Shown here: in pieces, positions 36,331 to 49,440 of the stretch
Numbering within the stretch: the stretch's first letter is position 1
Layout of the letters: every line of letters starts with the position of its first letter
NCBI GenBank assembly: GCA_034190945.1
Contig: CM067217.1
Coordinates: 131,779,860-131,843,859, forward strand
Length of the DNA stretch: 64,000 nt
Reading direction: 5' to 3'
Origin: Octodonta nipae
Lineage: Eukaryota; Arthropoda; Insecta; Coleoptera; Chrysomelidae
Translations under genes and position numbers: made by a program
The notes under the pieces: model-generated
Database searches by the model: none
What the model was told of the DNA's origin: nothing
Seen by the model: the letters and a program-made list of their open reading frames with translations, nothing else

Positions 36331-38199
36331 TTGTTTCTTAGGGTTTTGTACATTTTTCTTCCTGATTGTGATTACCTGCTGTATGGAATAGCCAAATGGA
36401 ATAAGTTCGATAATGAATAAGGGAGGGTGTCTTGGGAAAAACGCTTGGAAAAGTCGATTTGTATTTTTAATTGCTCATTTTTTCAAGAAAAAAATTATAT
36501 GGGGTGTGTCATGTGACAGTGGCCAATACCAACTTTGCTACCATTTTGTCTGTTTACCTTAGCTCTTACCACTATGTCTCAATCTCTGTATAAATCATTG
36601 GAAATGAATTTACTGTTTGAAAAAATTGACTGAGTAGTTTAGGTCTTAGTCTAAAATTAAACTCCATCTCTAGAGTACAAAGATCCAAACACAAAAAATC
36701 TTTAACTACACTTTAATTATCAATTAACACATAATATAATTAAAAAATTGGTATAGTATTTAAAACAAAACATTTATGTTTTTTTTTTTCAATTGGTAGG
36801 TACACCTTTCAAGAAAAAAGGAATCTAGGTTCTGTGAAAAGACAAGATCCCTTTCTGATTTGCCTTTCAAGATCAAGATGACTGCTCACCCCATATTTAA
36901 GTTTGTAGATATGAATTTGACGCTTTTCTGCAAACGCATTTAAAATGATATAATCTCAAAATTGCCATTTTTGATCTTTTGTGACATTTCTTGTCGAGGA
37001 GCATATGTTTTAAATAATTCAATGTTCTATTTACTCAGCACTTGCATAAAATAAATCTAAACTGTACAGAATAATTCGTGTAAAATTAATTTTTTTAGAT
37101 CAAATCTTTCTTCTTAATTTCGACCAACATATGAGTCATTGCGTCTAATGAGGTTTCTATTTTGATCATATCACGTCTATCGAGTCAACTACGGGGCACG
37201 GAATCGCAAATTAGGCCATTAGAAAACACCACTGATGGTGCAAATTCCACGATCTACATTAGATAGCACAAGAAAATATTCCCTTTTGTTTGAAGTTTAT
37301 CGCGTACCTAGCACGCCTCTTAACCTGAAGCTTTATACATAAATGCCAAGTTAATGAAAGAAGGGTAACAGACTAATTCGCGAAATGTTCCTTACTCGGT
37401 TTCTAATTAACTTTCAGTTATCGATATTGTCAGACAGGGTCTTTGTCCAGGAAACATCTTTTAGCATGTCGACATTTGCCTCGAAGTATGCTGCTGATTA
37501 CTGAATGTCGCTTTTCCAGTTACAAATAGAATTTGAAAAAGTATATGGAAATTATAACGAAATGAGTAATAATTGATATTGTGAGTCTGCATTTTTATTT
37601 CAAGTCCAATAATGTTAAAAAATAATATTGGGATGGTTTCCATTGTTATTATTTATTAGATATTAATTATTTGTAGTTAACAAAACAAAAAGGATTTATT
37701 TAAAAAATACTAATCAATAATATTGTTTTAATGTATGATGCTATTAGATTTAATTAATTTTAAAATTTCTTATTTAAACAAATTTGAAAAAGAGGCAGAT
37801 TGATAATATAGTTTTGCCATATCTCTTTTAATCACTAGAACGTATGATTATTTTAAAATAATTTGGTAAAGTACGAGTTGGACTGGCATATTATGTTTGA
37901 CAATCACAATATTCCCGGTGAACCACTCTGAGATAAAAGGGTTGTATGACGTAGGATACTAAAAGTGCCACTCGATGGTTTTGATGACCATGACCTTGAT
38001 TACTTGAATGTCAAGATGATTAAATAGAAATCACCATTTTTTTATCGCGGATTTGGTTAAAGCAAGTTTGTGATATTTTTTAAAATTGCGACCATATTGG
38101 GCCATAATTAGGTCTCAAAAATATATTTTTCTATTGCTCTCACGCCAAGATAAAAAAATATGTCCTTTAACATCTCGATTTTGACACTAGGTAGAGTAT
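36331..38199. other. AT-rich sequence, nothing firm
   Basis: No motif-bearing frame. Sequence from about 37900 onward may be the upstream part of the mariner fossil at 38200. Confidence 0.45.
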
Positions 38200-38345
38200 G
38201 TGAATACACTTAGATGGCGCAAAGCTAGATAACGCAAATTTCGTGAGAGCATTTCTAAATTGAGAGTATACAAATAAATGGAATGCCTGGGGAACCTCGA
38301 TTCCCAGGCCTGCTTGCCCGCCAGATCTAACTTCATCAAACAATA
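38200..38345 (+). pseudogene. Mariner-like transposase fossil
   Basis: One frame reads DGAKLDNANFVRAFLN, a stop, then TNKWNAWGTSIPRPACPPDL. It lines up with the DGAPAHYxxxVREFLN and NRWIGRGGPIPWPxRSPDL blocks of mariner-type transposases, with both catalytic Asp positions kept. A remnant ACCCTGCATAT near 38816 could be a decayed right terminal repeat. Nothing longer survives. Confidence 0.6.
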
Positions 38346-40311
38346 AGTGTTTCTTTCTGCATTTTCCCTTTAAAACAATCAACTTGCATTTCAACTATCC
38401 TTCAAGAGGATGGCCATTAACACCATGCGGTGACCCCTTTAGTATCTAACAACTATTTTCTGAAATTTGTTTCCTAGGATACATATTTTCTGAGATATTC
38501 CCAATTATAGAATAAAATTGTACAACTTGTACATTTTTTAAATTGTTTTGTTTGTGGTCAATATTTGATATTCTTATATTTTTCTTAATACCTTTTAAAC
38601 GATTCATTTTAGAATAATAAAAAAGTATGCACTTTTATTTTTCACAAAGAGTCTTTTCATTTGATCTTCTATACATGATGCGCTAGATTCTTAAAATATT
38701 CATTTAAATTTCTAATTTGCCCCACATAATACTTTGAGTTAGAGGTTTTTCCGTGTAAATTTCGGACTCATTAGTCTCAAAGATAATAGGTGAATGTGTC
38801 AAATTTTGAATATTACCCTGCATATCTAAAAAATACAAGTAATATATGTTTGTATTTTTCATGACGAGCCCTTTCAATTGATAAATTATTTAATGTTTTA
38901 AGTTAAAAGGTCGGGAAATTATACTTTCAGGAGTGACCTCTAGACTGCTTTAAGATGAAATGTTCGAGATCTCTGCCTTGTTGATGAAAATTAATTATAG
39001 AATTTTTTTATTTCTAGAACGAAATTTGACCATGAGATGATGTAGAAAGACGAAATTGGTTCCGTTAACATCACAATTATTCTAGAGAAATATATTATCA
39101 GAAATTATCTTTCATACAAAAGTTATAGAACTAATCCCCAGTTATCTAATTTGGTAAATGACCACAACCCTGCAGGATATCTTTTATATCTATATTGTAA
39201 GGATTCCGCTGTAGTTAAAGATTTTTTATATGTAAGTAACATTTTGAAGACATCATTCATATATTACATTGACATGAATATTTTGTAGTGTTATGAGTTT
39301 TGACTCTGATGATATATTTACTCAGAAACCAGTCAGTCAGTAAACAAGTTGATTTTATAAATAAACTTTTTAAGATTGTGAGTGTTTGAACTTGCCATTT
39401 AAGTGTATAATATTGTATAGACTTTTAATCAGATAAAAGTCACTTTTATGTTTACTTGAAACTCTCCTACATCTCGTAGTTAATCCATAGCGAGAAGTAT
39501 CGCGTGGGTAATATTATTTCCAAAGAGACTTTTTATAATAGTTTGTATGTTGTTTAGGAGGGTGACAAAGTCTTTAAAACTTTTTTTTTCTAATCTGTAG
39601 CAGCAACGGAAACTTATTAGTAATATTTTACTAGTATGTTTTATGACTATAGGCAGCCGTATTGGGATAAGTTATGAATACGATACCTACTGCATACCTA
39701 GATGGACAACTATTTGCGATTATATCGTTTGCCTTCTAAAATTTTGAGTTTACTAATTTAAATGTAATTGCGCTTTAACTTGTATATAAGTGAAACACTT
39801 TCAATTAATTACAATTATTAAAATAAATCATAAAATACTAAATGTAATATATTTTTATATTTCAGCAATCTAGGTATTCGGACATGTGTTTTCTCCTAGT
39901 TGGGGCTTCCTGGAGAGTAAAATACATACCAAAATCAAATACAAGATCTTACATGTATTTATTTATTACCAGAAAATACATTTACAGTAGGTAAATGATT
40001 TACATGTAACGTTTCTACATTGGCAAACTGTGCGTAGAACCGGTAGGTACTGTACTTAGTATCTAACTTAAAAATAACTACAAAAAAGAAAAATGGTAAA
40101 ACAAAAAAAAATAGAAATGATATAATTCAAAATTAATATTAAAACTAATAAGCAATGAACTTGTATCTTTTATATTATGTTAGTTTAAAATATTCTGTCC
40201 TTTGTTACTTATGAAATATTCTTAAAATTATTGAAATTGCACAGAAGATAGTTTCATTAATTACAAAATCTTATATTTAACAAATTACACATTTTCTGTA
40301 ATCCACTTTTT
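38346..40311. other. AT-rich sequence, no gene seen
   Basis: Probably partly decayed mariner tail up to ~38830, then unassigned AT-rich DNA. Confidence 0.45.
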
Positions 40312-42304
40312 AGGGTTCCATATATACAATATACGGATACCCTTATAATATCACTCCGGATTTCTGCCTGTGTCACATCACAGCCATTTTCCCCTAAACT
40401 ACTGGATGGAAGAGGTTGAAATTTGGCATCAATGTATAGTTTGATTTTAGGGGTACTTCTGGGGGAAAACCTAAAAGAATCGACCGTTCCCCCCCCCCCT
40501 GGTCTCCGAAACTACTGAGCCTAAAATTTTGAAAAAAATAGGAAATATAGAGCGTTGCCCGAACTTTACAGAAAAATTAAGGAGAAACCATTAATGTTAA
40601 TTTTGGGGGGCAAATTATAGAATTAAATAAAAATTTAAAAATAAAAAAAAATCAAACGCATCTTGTAATATATCAAATGAAAGGTCTCATTCTGAGGAAT
40701 AAATATATTTTTTTCATATTAAAAAAAATATTTAAAAAGATATTAACGAAAATATACCAAAATTTACCCATCCCCACCCTTATCTCCGAAACTATGAAAC
40801 GTAAAGTTTTGAAAAAAAAAGGATTTATAGGTTCTGACCTGAAGTTTACTGGAAAAATAAGGAGAAACCTCTACTTTTAATTTTGGGGGCAAATTACAGA
40901 ATTAAATGAAAAATATAAAATTAAAATTGTTTCTAACCCATCATGTTATATATCAAATGAAAGGGGTCATTACGACGAAAACAAATATATTTTTTTCATA
41001 TTTTTAAAATAAATTAATTAAAAGATATTAACAAAACTATAAAAAAATTTACCCATTCCCCCACTCTTATCTCCAAAACCATAAGCTGGAAAATTTTGAA
41101 AAAAAAATGGAGGTATAGCCCCTCACCTGAACTTTACTGGAAAAATAAGAAAAAAACCCTAATATTCCTTTGGGGGGATTATAGAATTAAATGAATGATG
41201 AAGAAAACAAATATATTTTTTTCATATTTATAAAATAAATTAATTAAAAGATATTAACAAAAATATAAAAAAATTTACCCATCCCCCCTTATCTCCGAAA
41301 CCATAAGCTGAAAAATTTTGAAAAACTGGAAGTATAGCCCCTCACCTGAACTTTACTGGAAAAATAAGGAGAAACCCCTAAAATTCATTTTGGGGGGCAA
41401 ATTATAGAATTAAATGGAAAATACAAAATTATAATTGTTTCTAACGGGTCATGTAATATATCAAATCACAGGGCTCATTATGACGAATACAAATATATTT
41501 GCTTAAATTTTTTTAAAATGAATATTTTAAAATACATTAAAAATATTTAAAAAAATACCCATTCTCCCCGTTATTCCCCAAACTCTAAGACCTCATTTTT
41601 TTTGTTTATAGGAAAAATATGAAAAAATCCCTAATTCTATTATTTGACCCCGAAATAATAGAATTAAACGGAAAATAAATTATTAGAAAACCCCCATAGT
41701 AATTTTAGGGACAAATTATACAATTAAATGGAAAATAAAGATTCAATTTTCAAACGCATCATGTAATATATCAGATAAAAGGCTCATTATGTGAATTACA
41801 AATATATCATATTTTTAAATCATTTGTATAAAAGATATTAACAAAAATATTAAACATCGACTTAATTCCCACTTTAGAAACGTCACTATTTACATTTTGA
41901 AAAATATATTTTATTTATATTTTTAAATAATTTTAATAACAGATTTAATAATTTATAATTTAAACTTTGAGCTATTTTGCCCCTTTTCTTCCAATCTACA
42001 GAGCCTCAAAACTCAGACAGTAGATTATTAGTAAAATAAAACTCTAATGTTACTTTTTGGGGACCAAATTAGAAATTTAAATACATATGTATTGTGACAA
42101 AAAATCAAGCGAATCCTAAAGCAGATAAAATAAATAGTCTATGTGTGGAAAATCAAATTATATATTTTTTATAAATTTAAAACGCTTCCTTTAAAAGATA
42201 TAAGGGTAAATATAAGAAAATGCACTCATTCCCTGCTTGTCTGAAACTGGAATATTCGAATCTTGAATGTGGTACGGAACCCTAAGTATGCGAGTCCAAC
42301 TCGC
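40312..42304 (+). mobile_element. Tandem-monomer element, copy 1 (complete-looking)
   Basis: Begins AGGGTTCC (40312) and ends GGAACCCT (42276-42283) followed by a perfect hairpin GCGAGT-CCA-ACTCGC (42290-42304). Between them the sequence is an array of monomers anchored by TATCTCCGAAACTATAAG near 40505, 40782, 41070, 41291, 41571, 41862 and 42230, mostly 220-290 bp apart. Each monomer also has TTTGGGGGGCAAATTATAGA and ATATATCAAATGAAAGG. It has no protein-coding capacity. A 3' hairpin plus internal tandem repeats recalls non-autonomous Helitrons, but I see no clear TC...CTRR ends, so the class is open. Confidence 0.7.
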
Positions 42305-42309
42305 ACTTG

Positions 42310-43135
42310 ACCAAATTATTTAGTTTATTTTTCGCTGATTGTGTCGTACACAATTTTTTGAGTATATTTATATTGAGTATAATATCTACTGAAAAGTATT
42401 CTGGCTCTAGTTCCACTATTTTTACGGCTGACAGTTTTATACATTCTAGGTAGTTGTATACTTTTGTATCTGGTTGTACTTCTTGATGTTATATATTTAG
42501 TTTTTAGTATTTCATAATGATAAGTCAAGGAGTCAAAAGCCAATTGTTGGACTAAGTTGCATGGGTTGCCTTGTCCAACAATATTATTTTTGTTTACAAT
42601 TTTCAGTATTTGTAATAAGTTTAGATTGTTGGGAAAGACTCCTCCCCATGCAATAATACCATAGCTAATCACGCTATGGAATAAAGCATAGTAAATCGTT
42701 TTTAGTGTATCTGCAGCTATAATTCTAGAAAAATTATAAAATAATATTTATTTTTTTGGATCAAATACTCAATATGTTTATCCCAACGTAGCCTATAGTC
42801 GAATATTATGCCTAAATATTTACAACTATGCACTCCTTTTAGACTCATTGATCTCAATATTAATGCTATTGGGGATGCTATTCGTATAGTTACCAAAAGT
42901 GATATATGCTGTTTTTCTTATATTAAGTGTAAGTCTATTATATATGAGCTATTTAGATATAATATTAAGGTTGATATTCATTTTGTTTTCAACTTCAGAC
43001 CAGGATTCACCAGTAGAGATAACAGCCATATCGTCAGCAAATGAAACAATAGAATCATCAGGTAAATTTATGAGGAGAACATTTACTATAAAACAAACGA
43101 TATTCAGTAGCAATAAATTTAATAAGTATTAGAAC
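42310..43135 (-). pseudogene. Non-LTR reverse transcriptase, C-terminal part (CR1/jockey-like)
   Basis: Read on the minus strand from 43135, sequence gives VLLINLPDDSIVSFADDMAV (catalytic FADD near 43030), then the thumb LTLNIRKTAYITFGNY. After frame breaks comes a 115-codon stretch from 42672 reading MISYGIIAWGGVFPNNLNLL and ending with a basic segment IQLPRMYKTVSRKNSGTRA. This tail (SYGIxxWG, then RxxxLPRxxxxxxxxS) is typical of CR1- and jockey-like ORF2 proteins. The product would be an RNA-dependent DNA polymerase; this copy lacks its N-terminal two thirds. It differs in sequence from the jockey copies A and B. Confidence 0.75.
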
Positions 43136-44499
43136 TGTAGGTGTTTTCCGAAATATCTGTCAAATACAAAGAAGAGATTACTTTGTATATTATCGGTGTG
43201 TTAACAAAATATATTAAACTAGAGTTGATTGATTGATGTTGATAACAATTTTCCAATCACAAGTGTCTTACAAAATTTTGTTGTTAGGCGTTATAATTAC
43301 TATTAAGAGTGACAACCCTAACATATTTTTATATAATTAAACACTAAATTAAATGTTTTACCAATTTTTTAACAACAAAAAATCACATTGATAACAACCA
43401 TTTATTTATAATTTCATATCAATGGAATCCACAAAAGGAAAAATACATTTTTGGTTTTCCCTCTATAACTTTAAGACTTTTTGCTTATAATGTAGTGTTT
43501 ATTTATTTGTCACACATCCTGTATATCTGATAAAGAACACCTTTCGATTATTTACCAATTATGAAAGATCTGGAAATTAATTTCGAAGAAAGTACTTTGA
43601 AGTATTCGAATTCGTTTTGGCTCCAGTGGAACAAATTATAATACTGTGCTTTTGAGAATATCTTTAATTATAATTATTATATTCAGAAGACTGATTGTAA
43701 CTGTTGACTTTTATATTTAATCATGTCTCCTAAATTAGTACGAACAAAGCAAAAGCTTCAAAGATAAATGTCCCTACAATATCACACCTGCCGCGAAATG
43801 TATTTCGTAATGAAAAGATCAGCAACAAAACCGAAACTAAAAAAACAACTACTATTATCTAATGCTGGCTCGGATCACCCTGTGATTTGGCGTATTCAGT
43901 TTTTAATCCGCACATTCATGCTCCCTGTTACAAACCGTTGCCACCGATGTCATTTCGAAAAACAAAATTAAATTTAAGCCGTTATGCATCATAGATATTG
44001 CGGAACGCAGATAAAAACTAAAAAAGTAGCGAACATAAATCAAGAAAGCTTTGAATAGGCGTCCATATGGGCAATGTCCACTGACGCCGACAAACGCGAC
44101 GTTGTCGGATTCACAATGTGAATAGTTTGTTTGGGTTAATGATTTGATTAGTATTTCTGCCCGTTGTGGAATAGACAGGAAAACTTTTTCAATTATGCTA
44201 AACCTGCAAAAAGTTATCTGAATTTTCTCAAAAACAATTTTCCAGAAATAATGTTTAATACTGAATGAAAAAAGGATAATTCGAGTACAATGGAATAAAT
44301 TCTCTTTGATTTCCAGGGTTGAAGTGAGAAGATATGAAATAATTTTGACTTATTATCTTGCACATTCAACAAATACATATTTTAATGAATAAAGTTTATA
44401 TTTTAAATAATTTGGTCACTAATGACTTCATTCCATCTTCCAAATTCCGTATAATCGATAAATTATTTGACAATTTATTTTCAAGTTTACCGCGCAAAA
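43136..44499. other. AT-rich sequence, nothing firm
   Basis: A frame at 43768-43971 and a GC-richer patch to 44110 show no known motif. A hairpin CCGACAA/TTGTCGG lies near 44084-44106. Confidence 0.4.
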
Positions 44500-44900
44500 T
44501 TAACTTTTTTTTCGTAATTTTATAATAGGATGATTAATTTCGTAGGGATATTTTTAAAATAGGTTTTTGGATTAAAAATACATCTTTGTACGTCTTATAA
44601 CAAGTCTTCTGATCTGATATGTTATACGTCACATAATTAACTTACTATTTAAATCTTTAATTTCACTTCAGGATTGCCTTTATAAATGTGGATTAAGTTT
44701 TAGTTCACTGAAACACTTTTTTCAATAATTTAATCCCAGTATTTTCGGAGATATGGGAGGGGTTTGATCTTCATATACCATATGTTCAGATCTTTCGTTT
44801 GATATGCTATACGAGGTCCTCAATTTTTATCCAATTTCTGTAAAAATTTTTAATTGCCCCTAAAATTAACGTAAATCGTTAGAATTTGGTTTAGGTTTTG
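44500..44900 (-). repeat. Tandem-monomer element, inverted fragment
   Basis: On the minus strand, sequence near 44870 gives ACGTTAATTTTAGGGGCAAT, near 44800 ATAGCATATCAAACGAAAG and near 44750 CCCCTCCCATATCTCCGAAA. These are the three marker words of the 40312 monomer, in the right order. A second, weaker monomer may occupy 44500-44650. Confidence 0.6.
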
Positions 44901-45004
44901 AGGTAAAGTGCGACTCAAGACCTTTTTCAAAAGTTTATTCTCAACAACTTTTTTCTGATACTGTTAACACCCAGACATTAATACAAACATATGATTTCAA
45001 CAAG

Positions 45005-45235
45005 ATGGAGCTACACTACATTATGCAGCAGCAGGACGAGCTTATCTCAATCAAGTTTGTCCGTATTAATGGATTTGACTCTACTGGATTATTTTTCAGG
45101 GGGGCTATTTAAAATAAAAAAATCTAGAAGAGCCAAATAATATTGGTCATTTATAACACCGAAAAAGGCAAGAAGTTAATCCAATCAGCACAGATATTTT
45201 ACAAAACGTCAAGAATTTCAACACTCTATATTTTT
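45005..45235 (+). pseudogene. Mariner-like transposase fossil (second type)
   Basis: Frame pieces read FQQDGATLHYAAAGRAYLNQ (second catalytic Asp), then LTLLDYF, and later KPNNIxH and NVKN-like words (near 45130-45220) equivalent to the KPxxIxxLxxxIxxxVxxI..VLxNV tail. A deletion joins the DGATPHY block almost directly to the DLTPLDYF block. Stops and frame changes are frequent. Terminal repeats were not found. Confidence 0.6.
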
Positions 45236-45404
45236 GTCAAGACATAAACTGTACCTAGTTGGAACATATTACTTAGACTATAATTATAATTATATAAGTA
45301 TTGTTAATTACTTCAACCTTTACTTCTTTGTACGGCACCATTAATTATTTTGCATATCAAACTATTGAAAATTGAGGGATTTTGTTTGCGGGCTGTTAAG
45401 CCGT

Positions 45405-45475
45405 GGTGGGTTAAAATATCTTTTACCTAACGTTTCGTCGTCATCCATAGCCTGGAAAACAAAAACTCTCAGTTA
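45405..45475 (-). repeat. Possible Penelope-like tail fragment
   Basis: On the minus strand it reads GGATGACGACGAAACGTTAG, like the ..GA.GA..GAAACGTT words near Penelope-like terminal repeats. Short and isolated; could be chance. Confidence 0.25.
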
Positions 45476-45525
45476 GGCTCCGGCCGAGAATGCCTTAATT
45501 TTGTGATAATTGCAAATTAATATTT

Positions 45526-46780
45526 AGGGTTCCGTACATTCACCATAGGGAAACCCTTATATAATAACTCTTGCGTTTGTAGGTCTGTCACAGCCGATTT
45601 TCTCTGAAACTATGGACGTAAACGGTTGAAATTTGATATCAGTGTATAGTAAAGTTTGGTGACGTGATCAGGAGCACATATCGTAAATGAAAAAATTCTG
45701 ATTTTGAAGGGGTATTTTTGAGGAAAAACTTTACAAAAATTGACCAATTTCTCCCCCTTTATCTCCGAAACTATAAGACATAACATTTTGGAAATAATGA
45801 AAGATATAGGGGCTCACTTGTATTTTACAGGAAAACTGAGAAGAATGCCCTAATATTAATTTTGGGGGATTTTACAATTAAACGTAAAACAAAAAAATAA
45901 AATTGTCTCAAACGGTTCTTGTAATATATCAAATTAATGGGCTAATTATGAATAATACAGCTATTAACACAGATATACAAAAATCGACCCATTCTCCCTC
46001 TTTATCCACGGAACTATAAGACCTAATATTTTGCAAAAAAATATGTATATAGGAGCTCACTTGAACTTTACAGAAAAAAATAGTAAGAAACCCATAATGT
46101 TAATTTTGGGGGTAAATTATAAAATTAACTAAAAATTAAAAAAATATATTTTTAACACTCATCGTGTAATATATTAAATTAAAGGTCTCATTATGAAGAA
46201 AACAAACGAATTTTTTAATTTTTTAATATAATTCTTATAAAGGATATTAGCATAAATATACAAAAATCTACCCTTTATCTCCGAAAGCACACGACCTAAA
46301 ATTATGGAAAAAAAATATAAATAAATGAAGCAGTATGCTTCATTTTCCCTTTTCACGAAAAATAATGAAAAAACTCTAATATTAATTTTGGAATGAAACA
46401 TGTGTTAAAAAATATCAAATTAAAGCAGTAATTATGAGAAACACAAATATAGTTTTTCCATATTTCATACTAATTTGTTTAAAATATATTAACAAAATAT
46501 ACAAAATTCCATCCATTTTCGTCTTTACCTCCGAAACTATTGAGCCTAAAATTTAAAAACAACTACAACATAGCTCCTCACTTAAACTGTTCGGTAGATA
46601 GAAACAGTTCTGAAATTCTGATATTAATTTTAGGCGGTAAATTGTAGAATTTTAAATTATTGTCAAGCGTATCATGTAATTTAGCAAAATAAATACAAGA
46701 ATTTTTTTCGTTTTTGCAAATAATTTGCAAATGATATTAAGATAAATGTCCAAATTCACTTAAAAATTACAAGAAATAAA
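45526..46780 (+). repeat. Tandem-monomer element, copy 2 (right end lost)
   Basis: Starts AGGGTTCCGTACATTCACCA, like the 40312 element, including the following unique part (TCACAGCC.ATTTTC, AAACGGTTGAAATTTG, ATCA.TGTATAG). Monomer anchors (ATCTCCGAAACTATAAG) occur near 45760, 46000, 46270 and 46527, about 240-270 bp apart. The GGAACCCT end and hairpin are missing; the array fades out by ~46780. Confidence 0.7.
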
Positions 46781-49079
46781 TAATTTTATTATTGGTACGT
46801 AAGTATTGGTTTACATGAACCTAAATTTTTAATAAGATAAGCAACTGTTGCAGTACTAAATCAAATAGCAGTGGTGTATTCTCGGACTGATTAAGTGACT
46901 AAGTAGAAACGTGGTACCAGTGTCATCGTATGAGAACTACAGACCTCTCGTTAAGCAATGTGGGTTAACAAACTTTCTATTCATTTTTAGGAGCAGGTTT
47001 TTGGACAAGGAAATAATTTTCTTGTTGGTCCTTTCAATTTCTCCAATTCCAGATATAACGAATTATGAGTTTCTGTGAGTTTCTTTACCTAGCCAAACAC
47101 AACAGTTTTCTGCTTTCTCGATATTTGCTTTATCTTGCTCTCAACGATTGTCCATGGTTGAAACCCTATAAGAATAAACCGAAAAAAGATGTTACATCAG
47201 CTCATTCGCAATTGGAAATTAACATCCCGAACACACCATATATTTTCAATTGTGTAAATGGATTTATACTGGCTAATTATTTGCTCTAAATATTACATTT
47301 CTCATGCTTTCCATCACATTATTGATTTTTGTAATATATTTTTTGTAGGATTCACTTTAAAACCAAACTAGCCACCGACATGAACCAGTTAATCGAGTCT
47401 AAGCTGAAGATCTCTCTTATTTTTCCATTAAACTCGAATCTCTACTTTTAGGTTAGCAGTTTGTCTCCGTTATACATTTGCAATAAATTTGACATATTTG
47501 TTGTCAAGGTTCGATGTTTTTGGTATAACAATCTGTTTTTTTGCTGTACTCTGGCAAAAGCCGTCTCTAGGTCCTCGGAACATACGTTTTAACATCTCAT
47601 TATTTCCATTATCTCTAAACAATAACACGAATGGTAAAGACTGTATATGTTGCCCAATTGTTAACTTTTTAATTTACCTATATGAAGGATAATTGTTGAG
47701 CATTTTAGCATTGTGTTTTTCGGGAGAGCTAAAATGTCCAACCAATTAGATGAGATCAAATACATATTGAAACTTCGTATTCCTTAGTTCCTGTTATACT
47801 TTCTACCGCAGTTCTTTTCATTATTTACATCTGTCTTCTATCTTGTATAATCTTAAAAGTTATATTTTTATTTATATCTAGGTAATACTGGATAGTAACA
47901 AGTTGGAGGTCGTGGTCAGATGAAATAATGCATGGATTCTTTTCGAAAGATAATAAAATGAACAATTATATCAAATAAAGTAAAAATGTATGTAAATTAC
48001 TGGCAAGAGTCTAATAATATAGAAAATGTACCCAAATGATAATTATTAAAATTGAAAGAGAAGAAGAATAGAAGTATTTAGTAAGTGTCCTGATGTGAAA
48101 TAATCAAAGCTAATAAAATAAGGAAAATGTATAGAAATTTAATTTGTGTAGAAAACAGAGTTGAAGTGAAATCTGATTACAAATGGGAAAAAAATCCTGG
48201 AAATAATTTCTGGATAAAAACAGAACTTGTCACATAGAAATTCAAAACTCAAGAAAAAGAAGTAATAAAAGAGGTGTTGGAAACCAACATCTTGGAACTA
48301 TCGTAATCAAACTAGAAATAGTAAAGAGTTGTCAGTATTTCTATAAATATTTTTTTAATTATAAGAGTTATAAATTTATCCAAATTTTTAGAATTTATTT
48401 GTCTATCAAATTTTCTCAGATTATTCTAGGCATCAAAGCTTATTGATTGAACCCTATGCTATTTTTTAATACGGTTTTGATATAAGTAGGTCATTTTTGA
48501 AAGTGTTAACTACCCTATTAGTAAGTTACTATTTTATGACACTTATACAATTTAGAGCCTTTCTAAAAGAAATATATTATTGAACTATCATCATCAACTA
48601 TGTTTATTGCGAGACAATAAAATAATTGCTAATGTCTTGAACATAAAAGGAAACCACCGTCCTCGAAATGATTGCTTCGGAAAGTTTTATGATATTGCGA
48701 AAATATAAACAGACGTTAGGAACATTATGTTGGTAGCAAATAAAAATGTGAACTAAATGTGCAATCTTACATTTCGGATTTTATATCTTATAAAAGTTTA
48801 TGGTAGAGTTGAGTGCTGAATAATAAATGAAAGACGTATTTTGATTGTTCTTGTGGGTTTTGCCTCCTCCCAACGATTTCTGAGAAATATATAAATTAAA
48901 TAACTGAAAATCAAAGTATACTATGGGCAAATTGTGAAAATTGCCTAGAACACTAGCAACGTTCTTGTGGAAAAAAATAGAGTGTTTCTATTTACCTCGT
49001 TAACTTTACATTTCGTTATTTTATTGTCCACTAGTTCATTTGTATATCTAATTATCTGTCCCAGTTATTGGAATTTTTG
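46781..49079. other. AT-rich sequence with a doubtful RT trace
   Basis: On the minus strand near 47470-47595, EDLETAFARVQQKNRLLYQK and a following QMY resemble the DLEKAFDRVPR...MY region of RTE/CR1-type reverse transcriptases, but stops surround it. Otherwise no gene is seen. Confidence 0.3.
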
Positions 49080-49406
49080 TCATTGAAATTCTATTAACTG
49101 TTCTTGCTCGTTTCGCCTCTTCTCATCTAATAATTCTTGTTTGCTTTTCGCATTTTCCTGTCTGACAATTCTTGTTCTTTTTGTCTTTTCCGATCTATTA
49201 GTTTTGATAAATGTTCTTGCTGGATTTTCATTTCTTGTTGCATTTTCTCGTCTAGTAATTCTTGATATTTTCTTCTTTTCTCTACCACAATGCTTGTTTG
49301 TTGTCTTTTTCTCTTGAAATAATTTGAATTGTTGTTTGGCACTCACCTTATTCAAGTTCTTCCCGCCTTTCTTATTTATCGTCTCTTCTCCTTTTGTATT
49401 CGCCAT
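49080..49406 (-). pseudogene. Gypsy copy 4 gag N-terminus, reverse strand
   Basis: ATG at 49406 gives MANTKGEETINKKGGKNLNK. After a frameshift, a highly charged coiled-coil stretch follows (ELLDEKMQQEMKIQQEHLSK, LIDRKRQKEQELSDRKM), returning to the first frame at KQELLDEKRRNEQEQLIEFQ before the stop at 49080. The start, the charged repeats and the position just after an LTR end match gypsy copy 2 gag. The rest of gag and pol is absent. Confidence 0.65.
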
Positions 49407-49440
49407 TAATTGAATGACAATTTATTAAAACAAACTTCGA

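Noticed and set aside
40677..40880. Lysine/isoleucine-rich frame in the tandem array
   Set aside because: It is a reading of the monomer repeat and is not conserved in the next monomers.
44084..44106. CCGACAA/TTGTCGG hairpin as a terminator or element end
   Set aside because: Isolated, with no paired end or transcript context.
47470..47595. Reverse-strand RT fragment (EDLETAFARV)
   Set aside because: One short block with surrounding stops; too weak for its own feature, noted in the region entry.
49127..49342. Separate small coiled-coil gene on the minus strand
   Set aside because: It is the frameshifted middle of the gypsy gag at 49080-49406, next to an LTR end.
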